From NCBI GenBank assembly GCA_012728375.1, contig JAAYFF010000046.1, forward strand, positions 1-64,000: a DNA stretch of 64,000 nucleotides, in the 5' to 3' direction. Below the pieces are notes generated by a model. The model was not told where the DNA came from. It did no database searches and was given only the letters and a program-made list of their open reading frames with translations. Shown here piece after piece: positions 58,912 to 64,000 of this stretch; the first letter of the stretch is position 1, and each line of letters begins with the position of its first letter. The position numbers and the translations under genes are program-made. This stretch comes from Bacillota bacterium. Lineage in GTDB: Bacteria > Bacillota > Dethiobacteria > DTU022 > UBA8154.

Positions 58912-59481
58912 TTGCTGAATGAGGATATTGAGCAGGAGATCATTTCCAGGGCTCAACAAACCCCCGAGTCTTTTGGCTTACTTTACGATCATTACTTCCC
59001 AAAAATTTATAATTATATTTATCATCGGGTACATAATACACAGCTGGCTGAAGACCTGGTTTCGGAGACTTTTTACAAAGCGCTGGCCAATCTTCAAAAG
59101 TTCAAATGGAAGGAACGATCCTTTGCCTGTTGGTTGTATACCATTGCACGCAATCAGGTGGTAGACACATTTCGGAAAAATAAACCAATACTGCTGGACG
59201 AAAGTTGGGCAGAAGATATTCCCTCCCAGGAGATTGACCCCGAGGAAAAGGTGATAGCGGATTCGACCAAAAAAGAGTTGTTCTTGACCATCCGTACGCT
59301 CAGCCAGGATCAGCAGGATGCACTTCTTTTAAGATTTCAGGAAGGTTTAAAGGTTAAGGAGATAGCCCAAATTATGAATAAAAACGAAGGTGCTGTCAAA
59401 GCGCTTTTATTCCGGGGGCTAAAAAATATGCGTAAAATAATGGAAAGAGAGGATTCCGGTGATGGGAAGCGAAAGGGATAA
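58912..59481 (+). CDS. RNA polymerase sigma-70 family (ECF) factor
   Basis: AEDLVSETFYKALANL and C-terminal region 4; overlaps next gene. Confidence 0.94.
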   Translation: MLNEDIEQEIISRAQQTPESFGLLYDHYFPKIYNYIYHRVHNTQLAEDLVSETFYKALANLQKFKWKERSFACWLYTIARNQVVDTFRKNKPILLDESWAEDIPSQEIDPEEKVIADSTKKELFLTIRTLSQDQQDALLLRFQEGLKVKEIAQIMNKNEGAVKALLFRGLKNMRKIMEREDSGDGKRKG

Positions 59482-60787
59482 AACCCTGGAAGAGTTATTT
59501 TCTCCCCTGGAAGAGCTTACATCATCAGACGAAGAAACCCGTAAGCTGCGGGAGATTGCTTCTGGTTTGTTCAGCATGGAAAAGGCTGAGTTCTCTTCTT
59601 CTTTCCGGGATAGCTTAAGGGATAGCCTGCTGCAAAAAATGCGCCGGCAGCAAGCAGTTAACGCCGGCCGCCATAAAATTTCCGGCAACTGGTTAAGCCG
59701 GTTTTATCAGGACCTTCTACGACCGGCAACAAACCGGTTCCGTCCTGTTTTTGCTCTGGCTGCAGCTGCCGTGCTAATCGTTACTGTAATAACGGTATCT
59801 TCCAACCCCCAGGAGAGCATCCCGCGCTTTAGAGCAGTTGACCACCGGAATTCCGCGGATCCTTATATTATGGCGGAAGGTTCAATTGGCACGGAGGAAA
59901 AAGTATTGCCCGAAGAACAGCCGGATTCGCAAACATCTGCAGACCCCCCCTCCTTGGAAGAGAGAAGCACCGGAGAGCCCGTCAACGAGCCCCGTGACTT
60001 GCCGTCAAACAATATTGAGCAACCGGGAGATAACTTAGGTGCAGGTGAAACACCGGGAGCAAAGGCCGCGGCAGAAGGAGCTGTTCCCAATGAAAATGAA
60101 AGTCCCGCGCCAGATGACAGCCCGGGCGAACTCCCTCTGCCGGAAAAGCCGCAGTTTCAAATTGAAAAGGAAATTGTTGATCTCCGCCTTGCAGGGGCTG
60201 TTGTCCTTTCACCCCTTTATATCGGTAATGGGGAGGAAGAGAGCTCTAAGCATGATAATGTATCCGCTAATTTTATTCCCAACAAGTATGCTGCCGTAGC
60301 AGCAGAAAATGACGCGGCTGTATTCGGATCGAATGCCTGGGCTGCTAATCTCCTCAAAAACCAGGGTTTTATGGTTAAAAGCCAGGACAGCTTGGAGATC
60401 AAGACCCAAGAGACGCAGCAGGGCTGTTTTGCCGAAATCTTTTACCAGCCCGGCGGGAAGGGAAGCCGGCATCCTGTTTTGGTTCTCCACTCCGAAGAGC
60501 AGGGGAAAATTTTAGGTTACTATTATCAGGAAAAGGGAAGAAACCGTGAAGCCGGGTACTATGCCCTGGCTTCACCGGCGCAGGTCCTAAAAACGCAGCA
60601 AATGACGGTCTTCTCATCTTCCAAGCCTTCTCTGATCTTTTCGGAAGTGGAGCTCACGTTCAATAACTTTCTGTTGAATGAGGGCGGAGTACAAAAAAAT
60701 GTAACCCTTCCGGCCTATTGTTTTACAGGCATGGATACAACTACAAACAGCAAAGTTAAAATTTGTTTGCCCGCGGTTTCCCGCTAA
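59459..60787 (+). CDS. Membrane protein with long Pro/Glu-rich extracellular linker, probable anti-sigma partner
   Basis: Single TM ALAAAAVLIVTVITV; translationally overlapping with sigma gene. Confidence 0.65.
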   Translation: MMGSERDKTLEELFSPLEELTSSDEETRKLREIASGLFSMEKAEFSSSFRDSLRDSLLQKMRRQQAVNAGRHKISGNWLSRFYQDLLRPATNRFRPVFALAAAAVLIVTVITVSSNPQESIPRFRAVDHRNSADPYIMAEGSIGTEEKVLPEEQPDSQTSADPPSLEERSTGEPVNEPRDLPSNNIEQPGDNLGAGETPGAKAAAEGAVPNENESPAPDDSPGELPLPEKPQFQIEKEIVDLRLAGAVVLSPLYIGNGEEESSKHDNVSANFIPNKYAAVAAENDAAVFGSNAWAANLLKNQGFMVKSQDSLEIKTQETQQGCFAEIFYQPGGKGSRHPVLVLHSEEQGKILGYYYQEKGRNREAGYYALASPAQVLKTQQMTVFSSSKPSLIFSEVELTFNNFLLNEGGVQKNVTLPAYCFTGMDTTTNSKVKICLPAVSR

Positions 60788-60821
60788 GCCTTGCGGAACG
60801 GACTAAAGGAGGGCTTTTTTT

Positions 60822-61610
60822 TTATATTTCTTCCCGGTAACAAAGCCATAGCCCGAGGTGGCGTAGGGCAAAAAACAATGCGGCCATCAGGAGAAAAAAG
60901 AACCAGGAAAAGGGTTCTTCGAGGGTAGAATTACGGGACTGCATTTGCAGAAGAAGCGAATATTTTTGCCCCCCTTCAAATAAGCCGGGAATGGAGAGAA
61001 GGGAAGATAAAAAAGCGGAGGCTGCCCCTGCTTTAAGGGGATCATCGGTGAGGATAGAGAAGATTATTGTAACCTGATAAATGACAGCCAGGCCGCAAAA
61101 GGCCGAAAAAGCCCCAATAACGAACGGCAGAACGGGAAGAGAAATCCCATAAAAAGAGGTAAAAAGAATGAGCAGCAGGGTTGTTCCTATAATGCAGGCA
61201 AAAAGGAGTACTAAGCCTGCCGCTACTTTTGTATCATAGATATTCCTCCTGGAGAGGGGCGTACTGGCCAGAAAAAAAAGCGTCCCCTTTGCCTTTTCCT
61301 GCGCAAAAACCCCTGCGCCCAGGATAATTGAAACCAAAATTCCGGCAAGAGCAAGCCCTTTACTATTCCATTGCTTCCAGAAATGGGAAAAAAGGGTTTT
61401 TTGTGCTGTTTCCGGGGATTTATCCAGATTTGTTTCCATGCCCGGCAGATTGTCTTGCCGCGAAAAAAAGCTTTGGGGATAAGGCCCGGATGCTGCCGGA
61501 GTTGTAATTATTAATGCTAACGCGCCGAGTAAAAGAACTCCAAAAAGAAATTTCAACGTATTTTCCCGGATTTCTTTTCTAAAAAGACTGCGGCCGAGCA
61601 TTATTTTCAT
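60822..61610 (-). CDS. ABC transporter permease (ABC-2 type)
   Basis: Polytopic; overlaps ATPase gene. Confidence 0.87.
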   Translation of the reverse strand: MKIMLGRSLFRKEIRENTLKFLFGVLLLGALALIITTPAASGPYPQSFFSRQDNLPGMETNLDKSPETAQKTLFSHFWKQWNSKGLALAGILVSIILGAGVFAQEKAKGTLFFLASTPLSRRNIYDTKVAAGLVLLFACIIGTTLLLILFTSFYGISLPVLPFVIGAFSAFCGLAVIYQVTIIFSILTDDPLKAGAASAFLSSLLSIPGLFEGGQKYSLLLQMQSRNSTLEEPFSWFFFLLMAALFFALRHLGLWLCYREEI

Positions 61611-62520
61611 CGCCCTCCCTTTTATTATCCATCAAGTAAAAATATATTTCCTCAAGGCTTAGATTGGTCAGTTCCATAGCAAAACGGGGCAGGCGGGAGC
61701 AGGCTTGCCATACTGCTTCTATATTCCGGTTCACTTTGATATAAAAGGTATTTTCCCGGCGATTGACATCTAAAATTCCTTCCATGGTAAAAAGGGAACT
61801 GGGAGGTTCTGTTTGAAAGACAACCTTAATTTGTTTCATATTCGCTTTTATTTTTTGGAGAGATGTGTGTTCCAGCACTTGCCCCTCCCGGAGAAAAACA
61901 ATCTGATCCGCCACTCTTTCAATTTCGTGAAGCTGATGAGAAGCAATCACAACTGTCTTTCCCTCTCCTATGGTTTTCTCCAGAGCAGTATTGAGAAAAC
62001 GGCGCCGGAAAATGGGGTCAAAACCCGCGGCAGGTTCGTCCAGAAACAGCAGCTCCGGCTCCGGGGCCAGGGCAATCAGAAGAGCTAATTGTTTACGGGT
62101 TCCGTGGGAGAGATTCTTAATTTTCTCTCCGATAGGGATGTTGAAGATTTTAAAATGTTCGTCGAGAAAGCGGCTGTTCCAGCGGGGGTAAAGATCCCGG
62201 CAAAAGCGGAGCAGCTCTTGAACGGTCAGAAAATCATAAAAGCGAGGCTCTTCGCTGACGAAGCAGGCGCTCCGCCTAATTTCTTCTCCCTGGGTAGCAA
62301 TATTTAACCCCAAACAAAAGCCTTCCCCTGCGCTGGGCCGGGTCAGGCCGGAGATGAGCTTGAGGAAAGTCGTTTTTCCCGATCCATTTGGGCCTAAAAG
62401 GGCAAAAACCTTTCCCTTTGGAATCTGCAGAGTAATATCTTTTAAAACAGTTTTAAAAGAATATTTTTTTGTCAATCCCGCGGTAGCCACTGCGAAGTCC
62501 ATGATAAAAACGTTTCTCAA
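61579..62520 (-). CDS. ABC transporter ATP-binding protein
   Basis: GPNGSGKTTFLKL, LSHGTRKQLALLIAL, LDEPAAGFD. Confidence 0.95.
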   Translation of the reverse strand: MRNVFIMDFAVATAGLTKKYSFKTVLKDITLQIPKGKVFALLGPNGSGKTTFLKLISGLTRPSAGEGFCLGLNIATQGEEIRRSACFVSEEPRFYDFLTVQELLRFCRDLYPRWNSRFLDEHFKIFNIPIGEKIKNLSHGTRKQLALLIALAPEPELLFLDEPAAGFDPIFRRRFLNTALEKTIGEGKTVVIASHQLHEIERVADQIVFLREGQVLEHTSLQKIKANMKQIKVVFQTEPPSSLFTMEGILDVNRRENTFYIKVNRNIEAVWQACSRLPRFAMELTNLSLEEIYFYLMDNKREGDENNARPQSF

Positions 62521-62650
62521 GATGCGAGAAAACGTCTCACCTCCATTTTTGCTTAAAAACTCTAATTCGGTTTTATTCGACGAAATTCCTTCTTTTTTTA
62601 GCAGGAAAAAGTAATTCTGGAAAAGAAACTATTCAAGAGGTGGAAAAAAT

Positions 62651-62998
62651 ATGAGCGATCAGAATACTTCTTTAGGAGAGCTTCGCGAGCTTGTCCGTGC
62701 TTTTGTTTCTGAACGGAGATGGGAAATATTTCATAACCCCAAGGATTTGGCCATATCAGTTGCCTTAGAAGCTGCAGAGCTGTTGGAACTTTTCCAATGG
62801 CGCGACGCGCGGGAACCCCTTGGAGGGGAAAAATTGCGGTGTTTCCGGGAGGAATTGGCAGATGTGGTTATTTACTGCTTGGCTGCTGCCAATGCTGCAG
62901 GAATTGATCTCTCCGAAGCAATTAAAGATAAAATAGAAAAAAATGCATTAAAATATCCCCGGCAACAATATCTTGGGAGATATTCTCTTGAAGAGTAA
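62651..62998 (+). CDS. MazG-like nucleotide pyrophosphohydrolase
   Basis: LAISVALEAAELLELFQW, EELADVVIYCL. Confidence 0.93.
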   Translation: MSDQNTSLGELRELVRAFVSERRWEIFHNPKDLAISVALEAAELLELFQWRDAREPLGGEKLRCFREELADVVIYCLAAANAAGIDLSEAIKDKIEKNALKYPRQQYLGRYSLEE

Positions 62999-63103
62999 CG
63001 GAGCAAACACTCTATTATGCCGGACCCTTGACATGGCCGTTTTATATGAAGTATACTCGGTATATTGAAGTAATTATGAATATTGAAACAATGGAGGCTT
63101 TTC

Positions 63104-64000
63104 ATGAGATCTTTTGCTCACATAAATTCTTACAGCATTGAGGAGGCCTGTGAAGCTCTTAGCGAATACCGCGGTAGGGCCCGCCTTAATGCAGGAGGCA
63201 GCGACCTTCTGTCCGTTCTCAAAGGGGATATTCTTCCTGATTATCCTGAAGCTGTCATCAATATTAAGACCATACCCGGTCTCGATTATATCAGGGAAGA
63301 TGAAAATTTTTTGAGGATTGGTGCTCTTGTCCGTCTCTGCGATATCGTGCGCTCTCCTCTTCTTAATGAAAAATATCGCCTTTTGCCCGAAGCTGCCCGT
63401 ACCGTGGCAAGCCCCCAGATTAGAAACGTTGCCACAATTGGCGGAAACCTTTGCCAGGATACCCGTTGCTGGTACTACAGGTACCCCAGGAGCATAGGCG
63501 GCCCGTTGCAGTGTTTGCGTAAGGGGAGCGGTGCTTGCCTTGCCATTAGGGGAGATAACCGCTATCATGCTATTATGGGCGGGAAAAAGTGTTTTGCAGT
63601 TTGCCCGTCCGATATGGCCGTCGCGCTGGCGGGCCTTGACGGAAGACTTATTATTGCCGGGCCCAAGGGGGAGCGTAGTGTGGAAACAGCAGACTTTTTC
63701 CATCCATTAGGGAACGATCTGGCCATGGACGAAATGGTTCGCGAGATCGAGATACCGGTCCGCAAAAATCCTTCCCGGCAGATCTTCCTAAAATTTACCC
63801 TGCGCAAACCCATTGATTTTGCCATTGCAAGCGTTGCCGCTGTACTTGTGCTTGACAAAGGGATCTGCAGAGATGCACGAATTGTTCTCGGTGCTGTTGC
63901 ACCTTTTCCTGTCAGGGCGAAAACAGCCGAGAAACTGTTGATCGGCAAACCTATCAGCGAGGAGATCGCCCTGGAGGCGGCGGAAGAAGCTCTGGCAGGT
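63104..64000 (+). CDS. FAD-binding molybdopterin-dehydrogenase subunit (CoxM/4-hydroxybenzoyl-CoA reductase beta-like), runs off window
   Basis: LNAGGSDLL, ASPQIRNVATIGGNLCQDTRCWYY, CFAVCPSDMAVAL; open to window end so absent from ORF track. Confidence 0.92.
   Translation, partial: MRSFAHINSYSIEEACEALSEYRGRARLNAGGSDLLSVLKGDILPDYPEAVINIKTIPGLDYIREDENFLRIGALVRLCDIVRSPLLNEKYRLLPEAARTVASPQIRNVATIGGNLCQDTRCWYYRYPRSIGGPLQCLRKGSGACLAIRGDNRYHAIMGGKKCFAVCPSDMAVALAGLDGRLIIAGPKGERSVETADFFHPLGNDLAMDEMVREIEIPVRKNPSRQIFLKFTLRKPIDFAIASVAAVLVLDKGICRDARIVLGAVAPFPVRAKTAEKLLIGKPISEEIALEAAEEALAG

Overview
The window looks like a Firmicutes (spore-forming, clostridial/Peptococcia-like) chromosomal segment. Evidence is strong Shine-Dalgarno sites, a CotF-type spore coat gene, GreA/LysS, ADP-forming acyl-CoA synthetase, a TRAP transporter and ABC-F. 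It carries about 60 supportable CDSs, mostly ordinary metabolic, transport and regulatory genes. Non-coding and mobile features: (i) the end of an orphan type I-C-like CRISPR array at the left edge; (ii) one Y1/HUH REP-associated-type transposase unit bounded by inverted 27-nt repeats that also supply stop codons; (iii) a 110-bp MITE-like element with 12-nt TIRs and a perfect 8-bp target-site duplication in the greA leader, with related ends elsewhere; (iv) two minus-strand intergenic loci at about 55.35-55.51 kb and 57.21-57.47 kb. Each of these two loci has a TTGACA-17-TANAAT-like promoter, nested complementary helices, a terminal closing stem and a U-tract. They read as independent structured ncRNA genes bracketing a cytidylate-kinase-like/hpt gene pair, and they are my best candidates for something undescribed. 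Other points of note: a 52-aa ORF missed by the ORF track carrying the GGADGPT motif of Na+-translocating decarboxylase beta subunits, a radical-SAM/STAS-like fusion beside a STAS gene, a frameshifted TRAP DctM, a kinase/nuclease-like fusion, and an HTH/'quinate dehydrogenase'/acyl-ACP-reductase-like cassette. All assignments are by eye; no database searches or folding programs were run.
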